A stretch of 18,741 nt of DNA from an uncultured Alphaproteobacteria bacterium (GTDB lineage: Bacteria; Pseudomonadota; Alphaproteobacteria; Rs-D84), in contig CALARG010000001.1 in assembly GCA_937888635.1 (NCBI GenBank), positions 1 through 18,741 on the forward strand, written 5' to 3'. Both the position numbers and the translations under genes were made by a program. The stretch's first letter is position 1, and every line of letters begins with the position of its first letter. Under the pieces are notes generated by a model. It was not told the origin of the DNA and ran no database searches. It saw nothing but the letters and a program-made list of their open reading frames with translations. Shown piece by piece: positions 1 through 7,175 of this stretch.

Positions 1-58
1 CAGACGGTCTTTTTTTATTTGTCACTACTTCTGCTGTTTTCTTAGTTGTTTTCTTCAT
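1..58 (-). CDS. 5' end of an unidentified Lys-rich protein gene (runs off the left edge)
   Basis: An ATG at 58-56 on the minus strand opens a frame that stays open to the window edge and encodes MKKTTKKTAEVVTNKKRPS. It is preceded by a good ribosome binding site (AGGAAGGGG, about 5 bases before the ATG) that lies inside the last codons of tolC. The start lies 17 bases inside the tolC reading frame, so the gene is probably co-transcribed and translationally coupled with tolC. The visible 19 residues are very basic with no hydrophobic stretch, so the start looks cytoplasmic. Too little is visible to name a family. Confidence 0.5.
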   Translation of the reverse strand, partial: MKKTTKKTAEVVTNKKRPS

Positions 59-1382
59 GCAGTTCCCCTTCCTCTAACTTTGCTTTAATCTCGCCCACCG
101 CCAATGCGACCGCCGCGCGTTTGGTAAACAAATCATATCTGGCGGCATTGTTTTGTTTTTGTGCCGTCATCAGTTCTGATTGTGCGGTCTGCCAATCCAG
201 CATGGTTGCGCGCCCAACACGATACATGCCGGCCGTCACCCGTTCGCTTTCTGTTGCAGACTTTAATAATGTCTGGGTTTGTTTTAAAACCGTTTGTGCA
301 GTTTTATAATTGTGATATGCACTGAACACATCCAATGACGCGTTATCCTGGGTTGCGCGTTCGTTTTCAATTGCGCGTTCATAGTTTACCTGGGCATTGC
401 GCAGATTGTACATATTTGCAAATCCTGCAAACAAAGGCATTGATGCGCGAATGCCAATACTGCCACTGATTTTATCATTGCCCGCATTAAATGTTTCAGA
501 CGGTGTGTCGTTCCATTGCAACGAACCAGACGCAGAAATTGATGGCAGATTGCTTAAAAAAGTACTGTTTCTGCGATGCCATGCTGCGTCTTTGTTGGCG
601 GTTGCGCGCAACAGGTCAGGACGAGTCTTTTCCGCCTGGGCCAATAATTCTTCCAGTGATTTTGTGTCCCCCGGTGTTCCGATTTCAGCCGGCAAATCTG
701 CAATTGAAATTTTTTGATTTGCAGGAAATGATAATTTGTTCAGCAGTGTTCCCTGGGCAATTTCACGATTGTTTTTTGCGCGTTCTAATTCCAAATCGCG
801 ACTGGCCAATGTGGTGTCTGCCTTTAATACATCGGCCTTGGCAACGGAACCGGCCTTGAATTTCTTTTGTGCGGTTTCCAGTGCAGACTGTGCAACATCG
901 CGCAACTTTTGCGCGGATTTAACATCGGCATCTGCATTCAGTAATGAATAATATGCGCCAATTAAACTGTAAATATAATTCTGCACGGTTTCATCATATT
1001 CAAAACCTGCCGCGCGCCACGATGCTGATAACTGGTTTAAATCTGCCAAACGCTTGCCAAAGTCAAATATTAAATACGATGCCGACAGCGATGCCCCATA
1101 CGACCAATCACCCCATTGTTCATTACGATATGGAATTGATGCCGATGCAGATGCATTGACCGACGGCAAATAATCTGCATAACCTGCATTCTTGGACAGG
1201 CGCGCCGATTCGTACGCCAGATATGCCGATGTTGTCTGTGGGTTGCGACACAGTCCCAATTCAATTATCTGGGGCAGATTTAAAGTTTCAGTTGGCGCGG
1301 TTGTACGCGTCATACAATCATCTGATGTGGCAAACGCAGAAAACGGCATTGCACACAGCAGTAAATATGATATTTTTCTCAT
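42..1382 (-). CDS. tolC: TolC-family outer membrane efflux channel
   Basis: A 446-residue outer membrane factor of the TolC/OEP family, the trimeric channel that connects inner-membrane exporters (RND, ABC or type I secretion) to the outside. I chose the ATG at 1382 because it follows a GAGAGAG ribosome binding site and opens a signal peptide (MRKISYLLLCAMPFSAFA, cleavage predicted after AFA). An upstream in-frame start at 1442 would add 20 residues that hide the signal peptide and overlap the promoter. The mature part shows the two internally repeated OEP halves, with long Ala/Gln/Lys-rich helices such as TAQKKFKAGSVAKADVLKAD and the matching VTAGMYRVGRATMLDWQTAQ in the second half. Length is normal for the family. 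A consensus promoter lies at 1414-1442. No membrane-fusion protein is adjacent; the MacB-type ABC pair at 15090-17047 is a possible but unproven partner. Confidence 0.93.
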   Translation of the reverse strand: MRKISYLLLCAMPFSAFATSDDCMTRTTAPTETLNLPQIIELGLCRNPQTTSAYLAYESARLSKNAGYADYLPSVNASASASIPYRNEQWGDWSYGASLSASYLIFDFGKRLADLNQLSASWRAAGFEYDETVQNYIYSLIGAYYSLLNADADVKSAQKLRDVAQSALETAQKKFKAGSVAKADVLKADTTLASRDLELERAKNNREIAQGTLLNKLSFPANQKISIADLPAEIGTPGDTKSLEELLAQAEKTRPDLLRATANKDAAWHRRNSTFLSNLPSISASGSLQWNDTPSETFNAGNDKISGSIGIRASMPLFAGFANMYNLRNAQVNYERAIENERATQDNASLDVFSAYHNYKTAQTVLKQTQTLLKSATESERVTAGMYRVGRATMLDWQTAQSELMTAQKQNNAARYDLFTKRAAVALAVGEIKAKLEEGELHEENN

Positions 1383-1413
1383 GTAAAAACACTCTCTCGG
1401 TAAACTTTTTTCA

Positions 1414-1442
1414 ATTATAAATATTTTTCTGTTGAAATACAA
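1414..1442 (-). promoter_or_regulatory. Sigma70-type promoter of tolC
   Basis: On the minus strand a TTGTAT -35 box (1442-1437) and a perfect TATAAT -10 box (1419-1414) are separated by 17 bases. The tolC ATG lies about 32 bases downstream of the -10. The -35 overlaps the -35 of the divergent tRNA promoter. Confidence 0.65.
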
Positions 1443-1460
1443 TTTATTTTTGCTTAATAT
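1432..1460 (+). promoter_or_regulatory. Promoter of the tRNA-Cys gene
   Basis: TTGAAA (1432-1437) and TAATAT (1455-1460) are separated by 17 bases. The predicted transcription start is near 1467, about 10 bases before the mature tRNA. Confidence 0.55.
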
Positions 1461-1476
1461 CTACTCGCTGGTCAGT

Positions 1477-1550
1477 GGCCTGGTGGCAGAGTGGTTATGC
1501 AGAGGACTGCAAATCCTTGGATGCCGGTTCGATTCCGACCCAGGCCTCCA
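1477..1550 (+). tRNA. tRNA-Cys (GCA anticodon)
   Basis: This folds as a complete cloverleaf. The acceptor stem pairs GGCCTGG (1477-1483) with CCAGGCC (1540-1546). The anticodon loop CTGCAAA carries GCA on a GAGGA/TCCTT stem. The T loop contains the standard GGTTCGATTCC. The discriminator base is T (1547), the known identity base for cysteine tRNAs, and CCA (1548-1550) is encoded in the gene. It is a single-gene unit with its own promoter and terminator. Confidence 0.96.
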
Positions 1551-1566
1551 CTTAAAGCAAAAAAAG

Positions 1567-1590
1567 CACCCTATTTTGGGTGATTTTTTT
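1567..1590 (+). terminator. Rho-independent terminator after tRNA-Cys
   Basis: Stem CACCC (1567-1571) / GGGTG (1578-1582) with a 6-base loop, followed by A and a run of T. Confidence 0.8.
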
Positions 1591-1629
1591 TATTTCTAAT
1601 TCTTGTTTTTATTGTGTATGATTTGCATC

Positions 1630-2709
1630 ATGATTAACAGTTTAAGTTTAACAGATTTCAGAAATCACACCATGTGTCGTGTTCAAACACACGGGCGACA
1701 CAATGTTATTATTATCGGCCCAAATGGCGCAGGTAAAACCGCAATACTAGAGGCAGTATCAATGCTGGCCGGTGAACGTGGTATGCGTGGTGCGCAAATG
1801 GGTGACATCGCGCGGTTTGACGGTGGCGGTGGATTCAGTGCATTTGCAGAACTGAACGATGCGACACAAATTGCAATCAACTTTGCCCATGGGGATACGA
1901 ATCGGCGCGCAAAAATTGATGGCGAAAATGCGCCCCTGACAGATTTGGCAAAACATATGCGAATTGTTTGGCTGACCCCACGCGAAGACAGACTGTTTGT
2001 TGACAGTGCATCTGACCGGCGCGCATTTTTTGACCGACTGGCCACCAGTTTTGATGCCTCGCACGCAGGTCGCGTTGCGCGCCTGTCAAAGTTATTAAGT
2101 GAACGCGCATATGCATTAAAGTCTGGCGCAGATATTCATTGGCTGAACGCATTGGACGAACAGATTGCCGGTGTTGCGGTTGCGGTGGCAGCGGCACGCA
2201 TTCAATATGCGGGTGAAATAAATTATTTTCTGTCGCGTTGTGCGGTGTCTGTATCAGGATGGATTGAAAAAATGCTGATTGATGGTGCCAGTGCCGGCGA
2301 TGCAGAACGCGCATACATGGAATATCTTAAAAACAATCGCACATTGATTGGCGATAAAATGGTACTGGACGGGGCGCATAAATCTGACTTTGCAGTATTT
2401 AACAATGAATTAAAACTGCCGGCGCACCTGACCAGTACAGGCCAGCAAAAAACCGTTCTGATTGATTTGATTTTGGCGCATGCAAAACTGGTACATACCA
2501 AGACAGGGCGGCGTGTTATTATTTTACTGGACGAAGCGGCGGCGCACCTGGATGAAAATGCGCGTGCCCAGATGTTTCGTGAACTGGGCGAATCCGATGC
2601 CCAGGTATGGGCAACCGGGTTGGATATAAATATATTCCAAAATGTGCCGGACGCTGTATTTGTCACTTGCCAAAACGGGGAAATAAATAATATAGTATGC
2701 GCGGGGTGA
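1630..2709 (+). CDS. recF: RecF, DNA repair and recombination ATPase
   Basis: A 359-residue SMC-like ABC ATPase. RecF works with RecO and RecR to load RecA at single-strand gaps and stalled forks. Visible motifs from the ATG at 1630: the N-terminal strand SLSLTDFRNH, Walker A GPNGAGKT (residues 30-37), signature STGQQK (269-274) in place of the more usual SxGE/QxK, and Walker B IILLDE (297-302) followed by AAAHLD. Length matches the family (about 360). I chose 1630 because MINSLSLTDFRNH aligns with RecF N-termini; ATG 1618 and TTG 1603 are in frame but add no family sequence. No ribosome binding site is visible, and a -10-like TATGAT sits only 7 bases upstream, so the mRNA may be leaderless. 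It opens a plus-strand gene group with sspB 4 bases downstream. Confidence 0.93.
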   Translation: MINSLSLTDFRNHTMCRVQTHGRHNVIIIGPNGAGKTAILEAVSMLAGERGMRGAQMGDIARFDGGGGFSAFAELNDATQIAINFAHGDTNRRAKIDGENAPLTDLAKHMRIVWLTPREDRLFVDSASDRRAFFDRLATSFDASHAGRVARLSKLLSERAYALKSGADIHWLNALDEQIAGVAVAVAAARIQYAGEINYFLSRCAVSVSGWIEKMLIDGASAGDAERAYMEYLKNNRTLIGDKMVLDGAHKSDFAVFNNELKLPAHLTSTGQQKTVLIDLILAHAKLVHTKTGRRVIILLDEAAAHLDENARAQMFRELGESDAQVWATGLDINIFQNVPDAVFVTCQNGEINNIVCAG

Positions 2710-2713
2710 AATT

Positions 2714-3178
2714 ATGGCACGTATTGATTATCAAACTTTATTAGATAACGCATTGAAATCCGTGGTCAAAGATGCGCTGATTCATGCACAGTTTAACGGT
2801 CTGGGGGATGGTACACATTTCTTTATTACATTTCGCACACGCGATGCAGGCGTTGTATTGCCTGATTTTCTGCGAATCAGATACCCAGATGTTATGACAA
2901 TCGTTTTGCAGTATTCTTATAATAATCTGCATGTGTCAGACAAAGAATTTGGTGTACAATTAACATTTGACGGCCGTCCATTCTTTATTCGTGTGCCTTT
3001 TTCTGCGCTGGTTGAATTCAAAGATCCGTCGGTTGATTTTATGCTGTCTTTTCAGCCAAAACCACAAAGTGCCGCTGCAGACAATGACATGGAATTACCA
3101 TTGGATGAAAAACCAGATACTGTCCCAGACCCAGGCCGTGTTGTGTCACTGGACGAATTTAGAAAGAACAGAAAATAA
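2714..3178 (+). CDS. sspB: SspB, ClpXP adaptor (alphaproteobacterial type)
   Basis: A 154-residue adaptor that binds ssrA-tagged or specific substrates and hands them to the ClpXP protease. It begins with the alpha-type helix (YQTLLDNALKSVVKDAL), followed by the fold segment with HFFITFRTRDAGV, RYPDVMTIVLQ and FFIRVPFSALVEFKDPSVDF, all characteristic of alphaproteobacterial SspB. An acidic, proline-rich linker (about 115-140) leads to the C-terminal tail VVSLDEFRKNRK, which corresponds to the ClpX-binding tail of this family. The start follows GGGGTG and is 4 bases after the recF stop, indicating co-transcription. Confidence 0.9.
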   Translation: MARIDYQTLLDNALKSVVKDALIHAQFNGLGDGTHFFITFRTRDAGVVLPDFLRIRYPDVMTIVLQYSYNNLHVSDKEFGVQLTFDGRPFFIRVPFSALVEFKDPSVDFMLSFQPKPQSAAADNDMELPLDEKPDTVPDPGRVVSLDEFRKNRK

Positions 3179-3193
3179 TCAGGGGTATCATAG

Positions 3194-3790
3194 ATGTACA
3201 AAAGAACAGATGTCGTTTTATTTGATTTTGACGGAACTTTATCCGCACACGATTCAAATGTAGAATTTGCAAAGTATTGTTTTCGTCGCAGTATTCGTCC
3301 GTGGTTTTACCTGCCGCTGATGGCGGTGTGTGGCGTATGCAAATGGATTAATCCTGGTGGCGTATGGTGGCGTGAAAACATTCGTCGCTTTATGACACCA
3401 AAAATGGTGAAAAAATTTGCGCCCGGATTTATCAAGCAACACAAACGCGAAAGATTCGGTTGGGCCAAAGAACGGGTTCAGGCAGAACGTGACGCAGGTC
3501 GCAAAGTATTAATGGTTTCGGCCAGTCCAGATTACCTGTTGCCCCAGTTGGTTCGTGACATGAAATTTGATGCAGTATTTTGTTCCAAAATGGATAAAAA
3601 GCACCCCTGGAAATATGAATTTTTATGCTGGGGCCAGAACAAGGTATATAAAATGGATGAATGGGCGTGCGAAAATAAATTTATACCAAATGTTGTGCGC
3701 GCATATTCAGACAGCAAATCTGATTTGCCGATGATGGAAATTGCCACAGAACAGGTTTGGATTGACCCAAAAACAGGTATGCGAAAATAA
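3194..3790 (+). CDS. HAD-superfamily phosphatase, subfamily IB (SerB-like)
   Basis: A 198-residue hydrolase with all HAD motifs: DFDGT (residues 11-15, nucleophile D11 and acid D13), motif II SAS in VLMVSASPDYLLP, a Lys-rich motif III region, and motif IV SDSKSDLPMM with the metal-binding Asp residues. The helical cap insert between motifs I and II is tryptophan-rich and fits subfamily IB. Substrate is not predictable; phosphoserine-like or phospholipid head-group substrates are typical of the subfamily. The ATG is preceded by AGGGG, 15 bases after sspB. Confidence 0.8.
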   Translation: MYKRTDVVLFDFDGTLSAHDSNVEFAKYCFRRSIRPWFYLPLMAVCGVCKWINPGGVWWRENIRRFMTPKMVKKFAPGFIKQHKRERFGWAKERVQAERDAGRKVLMVSASPDYLLPQLVRDMKFDAVFCSKMDKKHPWKYEFLCWGQNKVYKMDEWACENKFIPNVVRAYSDSKSDLPMMEIATEQVWIDPKTGMRK

Positions 3791-3830
3791 ACCCAATGAT
3801 TTTATGGCTGTAAAATGTTATGGTGTTTCT

Positions 3831-4103
3831 ATGTTTATCATGGAAACACTTTTTGATGTAATCAGTGCATCTATTGGTGCAATACTGGGGGCGATTTTTG
3901 CATTTTTTTTAAATCGCCGGCGCGGCAGACAGATGGCCAATCAATTGGTTATCAGTAAATCCGCCCTGGACAGAATAAAGATGGAAAATGAAGAGTTATT
4001 ACGACAAATTCGTGCCAAAGAAAATATCATCATGAAAATGCAAATGCAGATACTGGGTAATCCTGCAACTGCAAAACAGCCCCGGAAATCACGCAAAAAA
4101 TAA
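3831..4103 (+). CDS. Small membrane-anchored coiled-coil protein of unknown function
   Basis: 90 residues from the ATG at 3831; the next ATG at 3840 is also possible, and neither has a strong ribosome binding site. One N-terminal membrane helix (about residues 8-27, small and Ile/Ala-rich, with Gly) is followed by a basic stop-transfer RRRGR. A charged helix with heptad-like spacing (about 40-75) and a Lys/Arg-rich tail follow. The layout resembles other short membrane-anchored coiled-coil proteins, but no family is recognisable. It lies between the HAD gene and comEC, 40 bases after the HAD stop. Confidence 0.6.
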   Translation: MFIMETLFDVISASIGAILGAIFAFFLNRRRGRQMANQLVISKSALDRIKMENEELLRQIRAKENIIMKMQMQILGNPATAKQPRKSRKK

Positions 4104-4139
4104 TTGCATATATTTGGTATAAATTCCTATACTTTTTAT

Positions 4140-6050
4140 ATGCGTAATTGGATTAATAATCAATTTCAGAATTTATTTTTATATGTACCGTTTTTAATGG
4201 CGGGCGGTGGTGCATTGTATTTTACATCTGAATACGAACCGTCGCATATCGGTGCGTTTTTATTTATGCTGTTGTGTGGCGGATTGATATTTATAAAACG
4301 CGTTCCGATTATCTTGCGCGCAGTTTGTATATTCGTGTTTGGTTTTTGCTATGCGTGCGTGTTTACAAATCTGATAGATACACCAAAATTGATACGCGAC
4401 CTGCATAATTACAATATTGTTGGCACGGTAAAGTCAATTGATTATGTAAATGATAAATCCCGAATTTATTTATCTGTAAATGCAGCGGATATTAATGCTG
4501 GCAATGGCAATGCAACAATTCGTGTGTCGGTATCTGATGGTGTTGCACTGCCAAACATTGGTGATGTGGTGCGTGCAAATGTTGGACTGTTTAAACCCGC
4601 GCCCGCGTATGCACCGGAAACATTTGACTATGCCAGATGGGCGTACTTTAACAAATTGACCGCCACGGGTTATACAGATAAAATTGAAATTCTGGATTCT
4701 AAAAATTCATATCGTATCGGTCGCCTGCGCAACATGTTGCACAACAGGTCAAATTCATTTCTGGCCGATACACTGGTGCTGGGGTACAAAAGCGCAATAC
4801 CAAAATCAGATACCACCATTTGGACAGCAACCGGTATCGGTCATGTCTGGTCAATCAGTGGTTTTCACATGACACTGGTTGGCGGATGGTTATTCTTGAT
4901 ATTTTATTTCATATTTCGTGCCACGCCATATGTGACGCGTCGCACGCCTGCAAAAATTCCGGCAATGTGCTGTGCATGGATTGGGCTGATTGCATATTTG
5001 TTTTTGTCTGGCACTGATGTCGCAACAACGCGCGCATTTTTGATGGCAACATTGGCGTTCATGGCATTTGCATTTGGGCGCAGTGCAATTTCAATGCGCA
5101 ATATTGCAATTGCATTTTGTGTCATATTTTTAATTAACCCGCACTATGTTATGCAGGCAGGATTTCAACTATCCTTTGCCGCGGTATTCGGATTGGTCTG
5201 GTTCTTTACAGTTATTAAACCAAAGATGCCGACCAATAAAATTTTGCGTGTAATTTATGCTGCTATTTTAACAACAATTGTTGCGACGATATTTACTGCG
5301 CCCTTTGTTGCAATGCACTTTGGGGCGATTCCACTTTATGGACTGATTGGAAATTTATTTCTGTTGCCGATATTTTCATTTGCAATTATGCCACTGATTT
5401 TCATTGGTGTTATTTTTGGCATTGCCATACCAATCACAGTGGCCCACAGTATATATGATTTCTTGTTTGGCGTTGCAACGCACATTGCAGATTTGCCATT
5501 TGCATCAATTACAATGCCGCATATACCCAATACTGCAATCGTGTGTTTCACGATTGGCTTTATGTGTTTGATGTTAATTCGGAATTTAAAATTGCCAATT
5601 AATTACATTTTATGCGTGCTGTTTATGATTGCTGGTATTACATGCGTTTGCCTTGCACCACGTCCGATATTTATGGCGACATATGACAATGAACTGGTGG
5701 CGTTTGTGCGCAATGATGGGAAACTGGAATTTAATAAATCGCGTGCTTCAAATCACTATTTTGCATTTAATACATGGAAACAATTAAATGGCGAAGAACA
5801 AGATACACCAAACAGACGGCGCAAACATGAAAACGGCTTATACAGATACGGCAACATTGTTTATGTTCAAAAGTTCGTGCCACTGATGAAAAACATAGAT
5901 AAACTCTGTCGCAATGACAGTGTTAAATACATCGTTTCATACTATGAAATAAATTCAAATATGTGCGCACATAAATTACTGCGTGGTGGATTTGTAATAT
6001 ATCCAAACGGGCGCGTTAAACATACAATACGAAATCGGCGTTGGAATTAA
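4140..6050 (+). CDS. comEC: ComEC/Rec2-family DNA-uptake channel
   Basis: A polytopic inner-membrane protein of about 636 residues, the putative channel for single-stranded DNA uptake in transformation. The N-terminal part has membrane helices and a small soluble OB-like (DUF4131) region (IVGTVKSIDYV...IRVSVSDG). The core Competence domain follows, with the diagnostic TGIGHVWSISGFHMTLV and multiple membrane segments including LFLSGTDVATTRAFLMA and AGFQLSFAAVFGLVWF. A soluble tail of about 120 residues has no HxHxDH motif, so the metallo-beta-lactamase domain is absent, as is usual in Alphaproteobacteria. The start is uncertain: TTG 4104 directly abuts the previous stop, while ATG 4140 lacks a ribosome binding site but sits 6 bases after TATACT. 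The stop overlaps the truA stop. Confidence 0.88.
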   Translation: MRNWINNQFQNLFLYVPFLMAGGGALYFTSEYEPSHIGAFLFMLLCGGLIFIKRVPIILRAVCIFVFGFCYACVFTNLIDTPKLIRDLHNYNIVGTVKSIDYVNDKSRIYLSVNAADINAGNGNATIRVSVSDGVALPNIGDVVRANVGLFKPAPAYAPETFDYARWAYFNKLTATGYTDKIEILDSKNSYRIGRLRNMLHNRSNSFLADTLVLGYKSAIPKSDTTIWTATGIGHVWSISGFHMTLVGGWLFLIFYFIFRATPYVTRRTPAKIPAMCCAWIGLIAYLFLSGTDVATTRAFLMATLAFMAFAFGRSAISMRNIAIAFCVIFLINPHYVMQAGFQLSFAAVFGLVWFFTVIKPKMPTNKILRVIYAAILTTIVATIFTAPFVAMHFGAIPLYGLIGNLFLLPIFSFAIMPLIFIGVIFGIAIPITVAHSIYDFLFGVATHIADLPFASITMPHIPNTAIVCFTIGFMCLMLIRNLKLPINYILCVLFMIAGITCVCLAPRPIFMATYDNELVAFVRNDGKLEFNKSRASNHYFAFNTWKQLNGEEQDTPNRRRKHENGLYRYGNIVYVQKFVPLMKNIDKLCRNDSVKYIVSYYEINSNMCAHKLLRGGFVIYPNGRVKHTIRNRRWN

Positions 6051-6778
6051 TAATCTGCACGGATAAAGTACAGCCCAGACGCCGGCGCGGTTGGGCCGGC
6101 GGCACTGCGATTGCGCGCATCCAAAATCATATCAATGTCGTATGGTTTGCCCAGTCCAATTTCAATCAGTGTTCCGACAATGTTGCGCACCATGTGGTGC
6201 AGAAAAGAACGGGCCGAAAATTCAAATATTATTTCATCGCCATTTTGTGTAATTCTAATCTGGTCTAATGTTTTAATTGGGGATTTTGCCTGGCATTCAG
6301 ATGCGCGAAAACTGGTAAAATCATGATTGCCGATTAATTTTTCCGCCGCCGCACGCATTGCATCAATATTCAGTTTGCGCGGCACCCAATAGACACGATT
6401 GTTTGCCAACACCGGTGCAGCACCACGATTTAACACCACATATTTATAGTGGCGCGCCACACAATCAAATCGGGCATGAAATTCATCGGACACAATCGCG
6501 CAATCCAGCACCGCAACGGGTTTGCCAACAAGATAAAAATTCAGTGCACGCATAACGGTTTCTGCACCGTGGTCGCCGGGAATATCAGCATGTGCAGTCA
6601 TTGCAACTGCGTGCACGCCTGCATCCGTACGGCCGGCGGCAACAATATCCGCGCGCACACCACAGAATTTTTCAATTGCATCACGCATAACAGATTGTAC
6701 AGATGGCCCCTGGCGGTTTTCCTGCCAGCCAATTAAATCTGTGCCATCGTATTCAAGTGTTAATTTATATCGTGTCAT
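6047..6778 (-). CDS. truA: TruA, tRNA pseudouridine(38-40) synthase
   Basis: A 243-residue enzyme that isomerises uridines 38-40 in the tRNA anticodon arm. I chose the ATG at 6778 because MTRYKLTLEYDG matches TruA N-termini; longer in-frame starts only add sequence lying in the preceding gene. Motifs: EYDGTDLIGWQ near the start, the catalytic loop GRTDAGVHA (D52), HARFDCVARHYKYVV, and FLHHMVRNIVGTLIEIG near the C-terminus. It is the last gene of def-fmt-cys1-cys2-truA, 4 bases after cys2, with no strong ribosome binding site, so translational coupling is likely. Its stop overlaps the comEC stop by 4 bases. Confidence 0.94.
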   Translation of the reverse strand: MTRYKLTLEYDGTDLIGWQENRQGPSVQSVMRDAIEKFCGVRADIVAAGRTDAGVHAVAMTAHADIPGDHGAETVMRALNFYLVGKPVAVLDCAIVSDEFHARFDCVARHYKYVVLNRGAAPVLANNRVYWVPRKLNIDAMRAAAEKLIGNHDFTSFRASECQAKSPIKTLDQIRITQNGDEIIFEFSARSFLHHMVRNIVGTLIEIGLGKPYDIDMILDARNRSAAGPTAPASGLYFIRADY

Positions 6779-6782
6779 ATGT

Positions 6783-6977
6783 TTATCGTGTTTTTTGCAT
6801 AAAGAATGCACATGTATCAGACGGTGTGACCGGGCGACGAACAATATAATGTACATTCATATTGTTTTGCTTGCCAAATACCATGCGACAACATTCCGTT
6901 ATCGGCTGGTTATGCTTGTCTGTTGTTTCAATAAAATTTAAACAGTTTTTACATTTTTTTTCTGATGTGTCTGGCAT
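6783..6977 (-). CDS. Cys-rich mini-protein, paralogue 2 (putative metal-binding)
   Basis: 64 residues, start supported by GGAG 8 bases upstream. Cysteines at 9, 12, 29, 30 and 56 form CxNC - CC - C, with a conserved C-terminal CxxFxQKTR. It is a clear paralogue of the gene just upstream (6994-7173): both start MP, both have CxNC followed by a Phe, both have Cys29, and both end QKTR. The spacing suggests a small zinc- or iron-sulfur-binding knuckle, resembling the short CxNCxxF...C...C..F proteins found widely in bacteria and phages. Function is not known. It lies 4 bases before truA inside a translation-related operon. Confidence 0.75.
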   Translation of the reverse strand: MPDTSEKKCKNCLNFIETTDKHNQPITECCRMVFGKQNNMNVHYIVRRPVTPSDTCAFFMQKTR

Positions 6978-6993
6978 ACCGTTGCTCCGTATT

Positions 6994-7173
6994 TTATCTG
7001 GTTTTTTGCAAAAATCCCTGACATACACTATTTGGGCTAACCTGCTTTGGGCCAAAGAAGAATATATTTGCAATATCCCCGCGATAGCATAAATAGTGTA
7101 CTTTCTTTTTTTTGTCTGTAAATATTTCAAAGTGTGCACAATTTTGGCAAACTTTTTCTTGTACCTCTGGCAT
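6994..7173 (-). CDS. Cys-rich mini-protein, paralogue 1 (putative metal-binding)
   Basis: 59 residues with cysteines at 9, 12, 29 and 51 (CxNC-x16-C-x21-C) and the C-terminal CxGFLQKTR. The four cysteines are the ones kept in paralogue 2, which fits a tetrahedral metal site. The ribosome binding site GGGGA lies in the last codons of fmt, and the ATG is 2 bases after the fmt stop, so translation is coupled to fmt. A Lys run (DKKKKVHY) precedes Cys29. No named family is recognised; a metal-binding role is inferred from the cysteine pattern only. Confidence 0.78.
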   Translation of the reverse strand: MPEVQEKVCQNCAHFEIFTDKKKKVHYLCYRGDIANIFFFGPKQVSPNSVCQGFLQKTR

Positions 7174-7175
7174 AA

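Noticed and set aside
6783..7139. Longer 118-codon version of the second Cys-rich mini-gene
   Set aside because: The extension lies on top of the first mini-gene in another frame, and the internal ATG at 6977 has a good ribosome binding site.
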